A stretch of 54,817 bases of DNA from Chromatiaceae bacterium (lineage in GTDB: Bacteria; Pseudomonadota; Gammaproteobacteria; Chromatiales; Chromatiaceae), in the NCBI GenBank assembly GCA_013426805.1, contig JACDZG010000041.1, positions 1 to 54,817 of the forward strand, written 5' to 3'. A program made the position numbers and the translations under genes. The notes below the pieces were generated by a model. The model saw only the letters and a list, made by a program, of their open reading frames with translations, was not told where the DNA came from and made no database searches. Position 1 is the first letter of the stretch. Each line of letters starts with the position of its first letter. Below are positions 44,875 to 54,261 of the stretch, one piece after another.

Positions 44875-46905
44875 ATGAATCACCAACACCCCGTCCGGCC
44901 GACCCGCGGTACGATCCTCCTGCTGTCTCACGACCCGGCTTTGATCGCGGCCCTGGATCCGCATCTAGGCACCTTCGGTTTTTTCATTGAGGTTCACGAG
45001 GATCCGGAAGCGCTGCGTCGGCGGCTGGCGGCTGCGGTCGATCCGCAGTTGCCCGAGCTCCCACTGGTCCTGCTGCTGGTCGACTTGCGGGCTTTGGCCG
45101 ATCCCGCGGAATTGGCACGCTTGGCCGGTCATCACGACGGCGACCAGGGTCCGTGCCTGCCGCTGATCTGCCTGGGTCAGGAGGACGTGCTTGAGCAGCG
45201 GCTGGCGGCCATGCGCGCCGGGGCGGCGGTCTGCCTGTCGGCGACCCTGGCGCCGGCAGCGCTCGCCGCGCGGGTGGCGTCGCTGGTCGCGCTGCCGGCC
45301 GGCGAGCCGGAGCGGGTGCTGGTGGTGGATGATCAGCCGGTCGCGGCCCTCTTTGCGGCGCGCGTCCTGGAGCACGCCGGCCTGGTCGTTGAGCAAGTCC
45401 ACGACCCGCTGGAAGTCCTCGCCGCGTTGGAGCGTTTTGCGCCGGACCTGGTCTTGATGGACCTGCATATGCCTGGCGTCAACGGCATCGAGTTGACCGG
45501 CGTCATCCGCGGTCAGGAGCGTTTTGCGGATCTGCCGATCCTGTTCCTCTCCGGGGAGCTCGACCCCGGTCGACAGTTGGATGCGCTGCGCATCGGCGGG
45601 GATGATTTTCTGGCGAAGCCGGTCTCGCCGCAGCGGCTGGTGGCGCGTGTGCGTGAACGACTGGTGCGCGCGCGCCATCGGTTGGTGCGCGCGTCCGGCA
45701 GTGCGTATGGCGCCGCGGGGCTGGCCGGGCGGGAGCGCCTGTTCACGCGGATCGACCGTCTGCTGCGTGCCGGGTCGCCGGCGCGCTGGGCCTTGATCTA
45801 TTTTGAACAGCCGGGGAATGAATCGGTGATGACACGGCTGGGCGCGGCGGTCTGCGCGCGACTGGGGGAAGATGGTCCGGCGGCTCGCGTTGGCGAGCAC
45901 GGCGTCGCCGTCCTCCTGTCGGGCGTCGATGAGCGCGCCTTTGCGATCCGGGCCGAGGCGCTGGCGCAGGGTGTCCAGCAGGACTTGGCGGCGGATGCCG
46001 CGGTCGCTGACCGTGGGGTCGGCTGGTGTCCGGTGGCCCAAAGCGGCGGGGAAGCCGTCACCCTGGTCTCGCGGGCGCGGAAGGCCGCTCGCCTGAGTCT
46101 GCGCCGCGGTCAGCGCCGGGTCGAGCGCTATGCGTCGGCGCCGCCGGCCCAGGTCGCCGCCGTGGAGCGTAGTCCATTGCTGGAAGCCGTGGCGGCCGGT
46201 CGCTTCCAACTTCTGTTCCAACCCATGGTGCCGCTACGTTCCGCGCCGAGCGAGCGCTACGAGGCGACCCTGCGGCTGAACGCGCCCGACGGCGAACTCC
46301 TGACGCCGAGCGTGTTTGCGCCCCTGGCGCTACGGGCCGGACAGGCGGCCACGATCGACCGCTGGCTGTTGGGCGCGGGTCTGGACGCGCTCGGCCTCCG
46401 TCGTGAGGCGGGTCGGCCGGTGGAGTTGTTTCTGCATCAATCCCTTGCGGGCGCGGCCGATCCAGCTTGGGTCGCTGGCCTGCGGGACGCGATCAGCAGT
46501 CGTGATCTTATCGCGTTTCGCCCGATCATCCAGTTTCAGATCGCGGATGCGGATCGCCACCTGGAGCTGGCGGTCAGCCGGTCCGGCCAATTGGAGCAGC
46601 TTGGCATCCGCCTGTGCCTCAATGGACTGACGGCAAGCGAACGTGGCGAGCGGGTGCTCGACCGGTTACCCGCCGCCTTCGTCCGTCTGGCCCGAGAGGC
46701 GGCACACGGGCCGCAGGGAGCGCAACTCGCGACCTTGGTCGGCCGTATCCATGAACGTCAGGCGCTGGCGATCGCCACCGGGGTGGAGGGGCCGGACACC
46801 ATCGCCCGACTGTTTCGCGCCGGGGTGGATCTGATCCAGGGGACCTACGTCCAACCGCCCGCCGAGTCCATGGAATTCGATTTCACGGCGCTGGAGGCCG
46901 GGTAG
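44875..46905 (+). CDS. Two-receiver signalling protein with degenerate GGDEF and EAL domains
   Basis: The 676-residue protein has four domains. The first receiver (about 14-130) keeps an Asp in LLLVDLRAL but lacks the conserved Thr/Ser and Lys. The second (about 144-262) is complete: VVDDQPVAAL, phosphoacceptor Asp in LVLMDLHMPG, LFLSGE, and Lys in FLAKPVSP. The GGDEF-like domain has VGEHGVAVLL in place of the motif. The EAL-like domain has YEATLRLN, lacks the catalytic Glu and Asp residues, but keeps a family-like end (ATGVEGPDTIARLFRAGVDL). It probably makes or cleaves no cyclic di-GMP and may act as a binding or output module. Confidence 0.85.
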   Translation: MNHQHPVRPTRGTILLLSHDPALIAALDPHLGTFGFFIEVHEDPEALRRRLAAAVDPQLPELPLVLLLVDLRALADPAELARLAGHHDGDQGPCLPLICLGQEDVLEQRLAAMRAGAAVCLSATLAPAALAARVASLVALPAGEPERVLVVDDQPVAALFAARVLEHAGLVVEQVHDPLEVLAALERFAPDLVLMDLHMPGVNGIELTGVIRGQERFADLPILFLSGELDPGRQLDALRIGGDDFLAKPVSPQRLVARVRERLVRARHRLVRASGSAYGAAGLAGRERLFTRIDRLLRAGSPARWALIYFEQPGNESVMTRLGAAVCARLGEDGPAARVGEHGVAVLLSGVDERAFAIRAEALAQGVQQDLAADAAVADRGVGWCPVAQSGGEAVTLVSRARKAARLSLRRGQRRVERYASAPPAQVAAVERSPLLEAVAAGRFQLLFQPMVPLRSAPSERYEATLRLNAPDGELLTPSVFAPLALRAGQAATIDRWLLGAGLDALGLRREAGRPVELFLHQSLAGAADPAWVAGLRDAISSRDLIAFRPIIQFQIADADRHLELAVSRSGQLEQLGIRLCLNGLTASERGERVLDRLPAAFVRLAREAAHGPQGAQLATLVGRIHERQALAIATGVEGPDTIARLFRAGVDLIQGTYVQPPAESMEFDFTALEAG

Positions 46906-46931
46906 GGCGCGGTGCCCTGGTTATTGCGGCC

Positions 46932-47861
46932 TCAGCGGTTCGCCGGCCGCGCGCTTGGTGCCGACCTGGCGTCTGCTTCGGTCGGGAGTTCCGGGGTCGG
47001 CGCGCTCAGCTGGCCTGACGGCTCCAGGGGCTCAATCACCAGTTCGACTCGCCGGTTGCGTTCGCGCTCCTGACGTGTCGGTGTGCGTTTGCCGGCGGCG
47101 GCCAGCGGCGCCGCCTCGCCGCGGCCGACCGGCGTCAGGCGTTCGGCGGCGACGCCGCGGCCGACCAGATACTGTTTGACCGCTTCGGCCGCCCGCTGGG
47201 ACAGCCGCAGATTGTAGCCCGCGTCACCCTGGTCATCGGTGTGTACGATGATCTTCACCCGGGTCCGCGGGTTGTCCGCGAATAGCCCGGCGAGTGCATC
47301 CAGCGTGCGCTTGGCCTTGGCACCGACCTGATCTCCCTTGCCCTCGAAGGGGATGCGGTTGGTCAGATTGACCTCCACGTGGGTGCGCTTGTTGACCGGA
47401 GCAAAGCGCAGATCCTCCAGTCCCAGAGCGACCAGTCCGACGGGCTCGCTCACGTAGTGCTTGAGTTGTGCCTGTCGCTGGGTGCGCAAGCTGATGCCCA
47501 GAACGCCGGGGCCCTGTTCGAAGGCGTTGGCGGCCCCCGCCGCGGGCTCCAGCCGCGGCGGCGGCTGGGCTGGTTCGCTTGGCGCACCGGCACCGTTCGT
47601 CACGGCTCCCGCGGGCTTTGGGTCCTGGGTCGGCGACGGGGCCGGCCCTGCCTGGGCGCAGAGTAGAGATGGGATCGCCGCACTCAGCGTGAGGATCAGG
47701 GTGCAGGGCCGGATCAGCGCAGCGATGGAGCGGCGCCGGCCTGTGGTCAAGCCGGGCAGCCACCAGAGGGTGTATGACACCACGGGCGCATTCACGTGTC
47801 GGGTCCGCGTGTCAGTGGCGTCCAGGTTCGGCAGGTGCCGCGTGCCGCGGTCTTGAGTCAT
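46932..47861 (-). CDS. OmpA-family peptidoglycan-binding protein
   Basis: The 309-residue protein has an N-terminal hydrophobic segment (CTLILTLSAAIPSLLCAQAG) and a Pro-rich linker. A C-terminal OmpA-like domain follows: RIPFEGKGDQVGAKAKRTLD, RVKIIVHTDDQGDAGYNLRL, SQRAAEAVKQYLVGRGV, and TRQERERNRRVELVI. The key Arg/Asp pair for diaminopimelate binding (NxxLSxxRA-like and RRVEL) is present. A Pro/Ala tail follows. The true start may be later than 47861, since the first 45 residues are not signal-like. It converges with the two-receiver gene, 26 bases apart. Confidence 0.85.
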   Translation of the reverse strand: MTQDRGTRHLPNLDATDTRTRHVNAPVVSYTLWWLPGLTTGRRRSIAALIRPCTLILTLSAAIPSLLCAQAGPAPSPTQDPKPAGAVTNGAGAPSEPAQPPPRLEPAAGAANAFEQGPGVLGISLRTQRQAQLKHYVSEPVGLVALGLEDLRFAPVNKRTHVEVNLTNRIPFEGKGDQVGAKAKRTLDALAGLFADNPRTRVKIIVHTDDQGDAGYNLRLSQRAAEAVKQYLVGRGVAAERLTPVGRGEAAPLAAAGKRTPTRQERERNRRVELVIEPLEPSGQLSAPTPELPTEADARSAPSARPANR

Positions 47862-48029
47862 CGCACTACCGTCCGTTCTTCTTCGTAGGGTCTGTCTTGA
47901 TTGCGCCCGCCGCCGACTGGGTCGCCGGATGTGTCCGGACGGTCGCTGCCGCGTAACGGGCAGGAATTCTCACCAGGCCGAAGCATCTGATCCGACCTGG
48001 CGCGGTAACATACCCCCTTTCCCAGCCGG

Positions 48030-51000
48030 ATGCTGACATCTATCAGCCGACAAACTGTTCGATATCTGTCGATACCGCCGTTGGCGCTGTTGGTTTCACC
48101 ACCGCTCCGACCTGTTTGTCCGAACGATCTCCCGCGCACCTTGAATACTGCTCCACCCCCAGTTCTGCCATTCCCCACCGACCAGGACCTGGCGACCGGT
48201 CTGATCGCCGATCGACACGCCCTGCGCCAGCGGTTGCAGGGCTTGCGTCGCCGTGCCCGGACCGGACAGCCGGTGGAGCAGGGTCTGCTGAAGATCTGGC
48301 AGGCGTTGCGCGCCTCCCAGGCACTCGGCGAGCGGCGTCGGGCCCTGGTCCCGACCATTGCTTACCCGCCGGAACTGCCGGTGAGTGAGCGCCGCGCCGA
48401 TGTAGCGGCGCTGATTCAGGCCCATCAAGTGGTGGTGCTGTGCGGTGAGACCGGCTCCGGAAAGTCCACCCAGTTGCCCAAGCTCTGTCTGGAACTGGGC
48501 CGCGGCATCCTCGGCCGCATCGGCCATACGCAGCCGCGCCGCATCGCCGCCCGCAGCCTGGCAAGTCGGGTTTCCCAGGAGTTGGGCAGCGAACTCGGCG
48601 GTCTGGTCGGCTACAAGATCCGCTTTCACGACCGGGTGCGGCCGGAAACCTGCATCAAGCTGATGACCGACGGGATGCTGCTGGCGGAGGTCCAGCATGA
48701 TCGCGCCCTGCTGGAATACGACACCCTGATCATCGACGAGGCCCACGAGCGCAGCCTCAATATCGATTTCCTGCTGGGCTATCTGCGGGGCCTGCTGCCG
48801 CGCCGGCCGGATCTGAAGCTCATCGTCACCTCGGCCACCATCGACCCGCAGCGCTTCGCCCACCACTTCGCCGATGCCCAGGGCCGCCCGGCTCCCATCA
48901 TCGAGATTTCGGGGCGGACCTACCCGGTCGAGGTCCGCTACCGCCCGCCGGTGGAAGATGAAAATGCCGGGGAGCGCGACGATGCCATGCAGCAGGCGAT
49001 TTCGGACGCGGTGGCTGAACTGGCGCGCGCCGGCCGCGGGGATGTGCTGGTCTTCCTCTCCGGTGAGCGCGAAATCCGCGAGACGGCCGAGACCCTGCGC
49101 AAGCAGCATCCGCCATCGACCGAGGTGTTGCCGCTGTTCGCCCGTCAGGGCGCCGAGGAACAGGCCAGGATCTTCCAGCCGCACAGTACCCGGCGGGTGG
49201 TGCTGGCTACCAACGTGGCGGAAACCTCGCTGACCGTCCCCGGCATCCACTACGTGGTCGACCCCGGCTTCGCCCGCATCAGCCGTTACAGTCATCGCAG
49301 TAAGGTGCAGCGTCTGCCGGTGGAGCGCATCTCGCAGGCCTCGGCCAACCAGCGCCAGGGGCGCTGCGGACGGGTCGCTTCCGGCATCTGCATCCGCCTC
49401 TATACCGAGGACAACTTCCAGGCGCGGGCCGCGTTCACCGCGCCCGAGATCAATCGCACCAACCTGGCCGCCGTGATCCTGCAGATGAAGGTCCTGGGTT
49501 TCGGGGCGATCGATCAGTTCCCCTTCGTCGACCCGCCCGACCCGCGGCTGGTGGCGGATGGCTACCGCACCCTGGAAGAACTGGCGGCGATCGATGCTCA
49601 GGGCGAGCCGACCGCCCTCGGCCGCCATCTTGCCCGGCTGCCGGTCGACCCGCGCATCGGTCGCATGTTGCTTGCCGCTGCCGATCACCATTGCCTGGCC
49701 GAGGTGCTGGTGATCGCCGCTGCCCTGAGCATTGCCGACCCGCGCGAGCGCCCGCTCGATCGGCAGCAGGCGGCAGATCAGCTTCACGCCACCTTCAACC
49801 ATCCGGACTCGGACTTCCTGACGCTGTTGAATCTCTGGCGCTTTCTGGAGCAGGAACGCAAGCACCTGTCAAAGAACCAGTTCCGCAAGCTGTGCCAGCA
49901 GCATTTCCTCAATTGGAACCGGGTGCTGGAGTGGCACGACATCCATGCGCAATTGCGTGAGCAGTTGCACGAGATGGGGATTGCGAATCAGTCCCGCGGG
50001 GAGCGGGCGACACCCGCCACGCAGGCCCCGGGCGGGCGCGGGTCCCGCCCACCCGGTCGCCCGGCGCCCGGCCGCGCGCGGGAGCCCGAACCCCTGCCGG
50101 ATTCGGGCGACGGCGCTGCCGCCGGCACGCCGGAGGAGATCCACCGGGCGCTGCTCTGCGGTCTGCTCTGTCACATTGGTTTCAAGGACGAGAACCGCGA
50201 ATACCAGGGCGCCCGCAACAGCCGCTTCGTCATCCACCCCAGCAGCGCCCTGTTCAAGGAAGGTCCCAAGTGGATCGTCGCCGCCGAGCGGGTCGAGACC
50301 ACCCGGCACTACGGACGTATTTGTGCCCGCGTCCAACCCGGCTGGATCGAGGCGGCCGGTGCCCATCTGTTGCAGCGCACTTACGCCGAGCCCCACTGGC
50401 AGGCGGAGGCCGGGCAGGTTGCCGCCTACGAGCGCGTTACCCTCTTCGGCGTCACCCTGGTGCCGCATCGGCGGATCAACTACGGACCCATCAACCCGGC
50501 CGAGGCGCGCGAAATCTTCATCCGGCACGGCCTCGCCGCGGGCGACTTCGAGACCCGCGCGCCTTTTTGGCGCCACAATCGCGAGTTGATCGAGTACGTC
50601 GCGCACCTGGAAGCCAAATCCCGGCGCCGCGATATCCTGGTGGACGAGGAGGCCATCGTCGCTTTCTACGATGCACGCGTGCCGCCGGGGATCTATTCAA
50701 CCGCCCAATTTGAACGCTGGCTGCGCGAGGCGACCCGCCAGGACCCCAAGATCCTGCATCTGCGCATGGCGGATCTGATGCGCCATGACGCGGCGGCGGT
50801 CACCGCGGAGAGCTTCCCGGACAGTCTTCAGATCGGCGCCACCGCGCTGCCGCTCGAATATCACTTCGATCCCGGCAGTCAGGCCGACGGTCTGACCCTG
50901 GTCGTCCCGCTGCCGCTGATCAACCAGGTCTCCGGCGAGCGCCTGGAGTGGCTGGTGCCGGGGTTGCTCACCGAGCGCATCACTGAACTCCTGCGCGGCC

Positions 51001-52232
51001 TGCCGAAACAAATCCGCAAGGGTCTGGTGCCGATCCCGGACACGGCGGCACGCCTGGCGGCTCATCTCAAGCCGTCCGAGCGTCCGCTGATTCAGGCCCT
51101 GGGTGAGGCCATCCGGGAACTGACCGCGATCCAGGTGCCGGAAGGCGCCTGGGACCCGGCGGCCATCCCTGAACATCTGCGTATGAAAGTCCGGCTGGTG
51201 GACGACACGGGTCAGGTCATCGCCACCGGCGCCGACCCGGTCGAACTCAAGCGCGCCCACGGCGGCCAGGGGCAGCACAGCTTTGCGCAGATTCCGGCCA
51301 GCGGGCTGGAGCAGGAAGGGCTCAGGCGCTGGAGCTTCGGCGAGCTGCCGGAACAGGTCGACCTGACCCGCGCCGGCATCCGGCTGCGCGGCTTCCCGGC
51401 CCTGGTGGACCTTGGCGACAGTGTCGCCGTGCGCGTTCTGGACTCCGCCGAGAGTGCGGCCCAGGCCACCCGCGTCGGCCTGCGCCGACTCTTCATGCTG
51501 CATCTGGGCGTCGACCTGCGTGCCCTCGAGAAGGAACTCGGCGGACTGGATCGGATGCGGCTGCAATACGCCAAGGCCCCGCGGATTGCGGAGACGGCGG
51601 CCGGCCGTGCGGCCGACGGCCCGGCGCAAGCGCAGGGCCGGGAGCTCGACTTGGTGGATGAGCTCATCGCACTGATCCTGGATCTCACCTTTGTGGAGGG
51701 CCTGGAGCCCATCCGCACCCAGGCCGCCTTCGAGCAGCGGTTGCGCGAGCGCAAGGGCCGGATCATGACGACCGCGCAGGAGGTCCGCACCCTGGCCGCC
51801 GCCATCCTGGACGCCTACCATGGCCTGCGCGCCCGCCTCGCCGCGATCACCCAGGTCAACTGGGAGGGCGCGGTCCAGGACCTGCGTGCCCAGGTGGACC
51901 GCCTGGTGTTCCGTGGTTTTTTGCTCGTCGTTCCCTATGTCCACCTCAAAGAGTACCCGCGCTATCTCAAGGCGGCTGAGCAGCGCACCGAGCGGCTGCG
52001 CTTCGCCGCCGCCCGTGACCAACAGCGTATGACCGAGTTTGCCGACCTCGAACGCCGCTGGCGTGAGCGCAGCGCCGCCGCCGCGCGCACTGGTCGCACC
52101 GACCCGCGGCTGGAGGAAATTCGCTGGCTGCTGGAAGAATTGCGGGTCTCGCTTTTCGCTCAGCAGTTGGGCACCACTGCCCCGGTCTCGGTCAAACGCA
52201 TCGAGGCCCGCTGGCGGGAACTGGGGCTGTAG
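48030..52232 (+). CDS. hrpA: DEAH-box RNA helicase HrpA
   Basis: HrpA is a 3'-to-5' RNA helicase that rescues stalled ribosomes and processes mRNA. The protein has VLCGETGSGKSTQLPKLCLE (motif I), IIDEAHERSLNIDFL (motif II), TSATIDPQRF (motif III), the C-terminal helicase motif QRQGRCGRVASGICIRLY, and the long DUF3418 C-terminal domain. A Gly/Pro/Arg-rich insertion of about 45 residues follows residue 650 (SRGERATPATQAPGGRGSRP), making it longer than the E. coli protein (1300). The N-terminal 37 residues look non-conserved, so the TTG at 48141 may be the real start. Confidence 0.95.
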   Translation: MLTSISRQTVRYLSIPPLALLVSPPLRPVCPNDLPRTLNTAPPPVLPFPTDQDLATGLIADRHALRQRLQGLRRRARTGQPVEQGLLKIWQALRASQALGERRRALVPTIAYPPELPVSERRADVAALIQAHQVVVLCGETGSGKSTQLPKLCLELGRGILGRIGHTQPRRIAARSLASRVSQELGSELGGLVGYKIRFHDRVRPETCIKLMTDGMLLAEVQHDRALLEYDTLIIDEAHERSLNIDFLLGYLRGLLPRRPDLKLIVTSATIDPQRFAHHFADAQGRPAPIIEISGRTYPVEVRYRPPVEDENAGERDDAMQQAISDAVAELARAGRGDVLVFLSGEREIRETAETLRKQHPPSTEVLPLFARQGAEEQARIFQPHSTRRVVLATNVAETSLTVPGIHYVVDPGFARISRYSHRSKVQRLPVERISQASANQRQGRCGRVASGICIRLYTEDNFQARAAFTAPEINRTNLAAVILQMKVLGFGAIDQFPFVDPPDPRLVADGYRTLEELAAIDAQGEPTALGRHLARLPVDPRIGRMLLAAADHHCLAEVLVIAAALSIADPRERPLDRQQAADQLHATFNHPDSDFLTLLNLWRFLEQERKHLSKNQFRKLCQQHFLNWNRVLEWHDIHAQLREQLHEMGIANQSRGERATPATQAPGGRGSRPPGRPAPGRAREPEPLPDSGDGAAAGTPEEIHRALLCGLLCHIGFKDENREYQGARNSRFVIHPSSALFKEGPKWIVAAERVETTRHYGRICARVQPGWIEAAGAHLLQRTYAEPHWQAEAGQVAAYERVTLFGVTLVPHRRINYGPINPAEAREIFIRHGLAAGDFETRAPFWRHNRELIEYVAHLEAKSRRRDILVDEEAIVAFYDARVPPGIYSTAQFERWLREATRQDPKILHLRMADLMRHDAAAVTAESFPDSLQIGATALPLEYHFDPGSQADGLTLVVPLPLINQVSGERLEWLVPGLLTERITELLRGLPKQIRKGLVPIPDTAARLAAHLKPSERPLIQALGEAIRELTAIQVPEGAWDPAAIPEHLRMKVRLVDDTGQVIATGADPVELKRAHGGQGQHSFAQIPASGLEQEGLRRWSFGELPEQVDLTRAGIRLRGFPALVDLGDSVAVRVLDSAESAAQATRVGLRRLFMLHLGVDLRALEKELGGLDRMRLQYAKAPRIAETAAGRAADGPAQAQGRELDLVDELIALILDLTFVEGLEPIRTQAAFEQRLRERKGRIMTTAQEVRTLAAAILDAYHGLRARLAAITQVNWEGAVQDLRAQVDRLVFRGFLLVVPYVHLKEYPRYLKAAEQRTERLRFAAARDQQRMTEFADLERRWRERSAAAARTGRTDPRLEEIRWLLEELRVSLFAQQLGTTAPVSVKRIEARWRELGL

Positions 52233-52247
52233 CGAGCCCGCGTGCGC

Positions 52248-52321
52248 GCGGCCTCCGGCCGCGATGCGGTAAGCCCCGGCGTATCAGACGCCGTGAGATC
52301 CCCATCGTGGCCGGAGGCCGC
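52248..52321. repeat. GCGGCCTCCGGCC inverted repeat
   Basis: GCGGCCTCCGGCCGCGATG (52248-52266) and CATCGTGGCCGGAGGCCGC (52303-52321) are inverted arms with one mismatch. The same word is at 185-203. The element lies between the convergent hrpA and cnoX genes and could serve as a shared 3' hairpin. Confidence 0.65.
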
Positions 52322-52345
52322 TCTCACCAGCGCGACGCGCGGCTG

Positions 52346-53209
52346 TCAATAGAGCGCGGTCATCATCTTGGCGCGGTAGCGGGTCACCAGCTCGCCCTGG
52401 CCGCCCAGCAGGTCGAAGATGGCGACCATGCCCTTGCGGCCGGCGTCGTCTCCATAGTGGCGGTCGCGCTTCATCAGGGTGAGCAAGTCTTCCAACGCGG
52501 CCGCGTAGTCGCCGGCCAACACCCGGTGGGCGGCGAGCTGGTAGCGCGCCGCGCTGTCGGTGGGGTCGGCAGTCAGCCGCTGCTGCAAGACGGCGGGTGA
52601 CGGGGCGCCGATCAGCGCCTCGGCGAAGCGCAGTTGACCGCGTAGCGCAGTCACTTCCGGATCCTGGACGAGTTCGAGCGGCAGCCGCTCCAACTGGGTG
52701 GTGGCCTCGGCGATGTCGCCGCGGGCCGCGGTGAGTTGGATTTCGGCCAGCGCGATCCGCGGGTTGCCGGGCTCCTGCACCTTCGCGTCTTTGATCACCG
52801 CGGCGGCGCCCTTGAGATCACCGGCAGCGATCAGGCCCTGCGCCTGGGCCAGGAGCCCGTCGGATGGCTTGGGCAGGTGCCGCTCCAGGAACTCGCGCAC
52901 CTGGGACTCCGGCAGGGCGCCCATGAACTGATCGACCGGCCGGCCGGACATGAACAGTTGCACCGTCGGCAGGCTGCGGATGCCGAAGTGCGCGGCCAGG
53001 GCCTGCTCCTCTTCGGTGTTGACCTTGGCCAGGAGGAACTTACCCGCGTAGGCGTCGGCCAGCTTGGCCAGCAGCGGCATCAGTTGCCGACAGGGCGCAC
53101 ACCAGTCGGCCCAGAAATCAACCAGAACCGGGCGGTCGTAGGAGCCATCGATCACGACCGACTCGAAGTTCGCGGTGGTGACGGTGACGACGTAAGGTGA
53201 ATCGGCCAT
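52346..53209 (-). CDS. cnoX: Co-chaperone/thioredoxin-like CnoX (YbbN)
   Basis: CnoX holds unfolded proteins under oxidative stress and hands them to GroEL or DnaK. The 287-residue protein has an N-terminal thioredoxin fold with the site FWADWCAPCRQLMP (CAPC in place of the SxxC of E. coli) and cis-proline RSLPTVQLF. A TPR-like C-terminal region follows (LLAQAQGLIAAGDLKGAAAV, RIALAEIQLTAARGDIAEAT, AARYQLAAHRVLAGDYAAAL). The second active-site cysteine means it could also work as an oxidoreductase, as reported for some bacterial CnoX proteins. The length is normal. Confidence 0.93.
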   Translation of the reverse strand: MADSPYVVTVTTANFESVVIDGSYDRPVLVDFWADWCAPCRQLMPLLAKLADAYAGKFLLAKVNTEEEQALAAHFGIRSLPTVQLFMSGRPVDQFMGALPESQVREFLERHLPKPSDGLLAQAQGLIAAGDLKGAAAVIKDAKVQEPGNPRIALAEIQLTAARGDIAEATTQLERLPLELVQDPEVTALRGQLRFAEALIGAPSPAVLQQRLTADPTDSAARYQLAAHRVLAGDYAAALEDLLTLMKRDRHYGDDAGRKGMVAIFDLLGGQGELVTRYRAKMMTALY

Positions 53210-53419
53210 GACGAGTGACTCCGAGGCTTGGTGATCGACACGTTTGCGTCAAAGTAGGCGCGATCACGGGGGGAATCAAGCAAGTGCGCCGACCTGTCCG
53301 ATGTGCCGGGTCGTTCCCGTCGCCGCCGCGACGCAGACGTCCCATGGCGACTCCTGAAGACCGGGTGACACGCCGCCGGACCGCGGCAGGGTCAGGCGCG
53401 TCGCGGATGGATACTGATG

Positions 53420-54052
53420 TCAGCGCTGCGGCGCCGCCGGCTGCGAATGCTGAGCCTGGACGGTGTAGAATTCTTCCGGGCTGATCCGTTGATCGCTATT
53501 GAGATCAAGTGCAGTGAAGGGTGGAGCATTACGCAGGCTGCCGAGCGGCAGGCCTTCCTGTGACTTCTCGACGGCGCGATTCGCTCGAGCATCGTTGAAT
53601 TCGGATGGATCGATGCTGCCGTCGTGGTTTTCATCGAGATCGACAAAGCTGGGCAGCGTCCCGGCCATACCGGCCCCCCGGCCATCACTGAGCCCCATTT
53701 GCACGCCGGAGCCCATGGTCCCTGGACCACCCGACGTCGGCGGCGGTTGGACAGTGACGAATTCGGCGGATGTGATCTGCCCGTCGCTGTTCCGATCGAA
53801 TGTCGCGAAGGTCGTCGTATTGGCGATCCCGCCCATGGGCGCCCCCGCCGCCGCACGGTCCCTGATCTGTTGCGTGTAAACCCGGTCGAACTCCTGCTCA
53901 GTCACGTTGCCGTTGCCGTCCTGATCGTAGCTCGCGAACGGCAAGGGGCCGCCGACCACGCCGTTTTGGGCCTGCGCCGACGTGGCTAGGACCGCGCTCA
54001 TGGCGGTGATCGCGATACCAATGGCCAGGATGTTGGTATGGTGGTTCATCAT
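53420..54052 (-). CDS. Periplasmic EF-hand calcium-binding protein
   Basis: The 210-residue protein has a signal peptide (GIAITAMSAVLATSAQA) and four EF-hand loops at even spacing: DQDGNGNVTEQE, DRNSDGQITSAE, DENHDGSIDPSE and DLNSDQRISPEE. The first three have the full Asp/Asn ligands, the central Gly and the final Glu; the fourth has Gln in place of the central Gly and may bind weakly. Gly/Met-rich linkers separate the pairs. It probably binds calcium outside the cytoplasm; no partner is evident. The initiator could be the second methionine. Confidence 0.88.
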   Translation of the reverse strand: MMNHHTNILAIGIAITAMSAVLATSAQAQNGVVGGPLPFASYDQDGNGNVTEQEFDRVYTQQIRDRAAAGAPMGGIANTTTFATFDRNSDGQITSAEFVTVQPPPTSGGPGTMGSGVQMGLSDGRGAGMAGTLPSFVDLDENHDGSIDPSEFNDARANRAVEKSQEGLPLGSLRNAPPFTALDLNSDQRISPEEFYTVQAQHSQPAAPQR

Positions 54053-54097
54053 TGTGCTCTCTGTCGACGAAAAAGGTTCGATTGATGCGTGCCGATG

Positions 54098-54113
54098 CTC
54101 AGATCCGTCTGAG
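54098..54113. promoter_or_regulatory. CTCAGA-TCCG-TCTGAG palindrome upstream of the EF-hand gene
   Basis: A perfect six-base stem palindrome lies 46 bases before the EF-hand gene start, next to the AT-rich word CTATAGTGTTATAGG (54114-54128), which could be the -10 region on the minus strand. It could be an operator or a leader hairpin. Confidence 0.3.
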
Positions 54114-54261
54114 ACTATAGTGTTATAGGCTGGACCGTCGGGCGGGTCGGTGCGCTGGCGTACAAACCCCGCCGGGAGATCGCTGCGGTTTCCGCGTTGC
54201 TGTAGTATCCTGACTCAGGGACGAGGTTTTACGATCAGTGCTGAAGTGTGAGGTTACTCCG

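Noticed and set aside
48096-49865. A 589-codon open frame antisense to hrpA
   Set aside because: It is a shadow of the helicase domain with no motif of its own.
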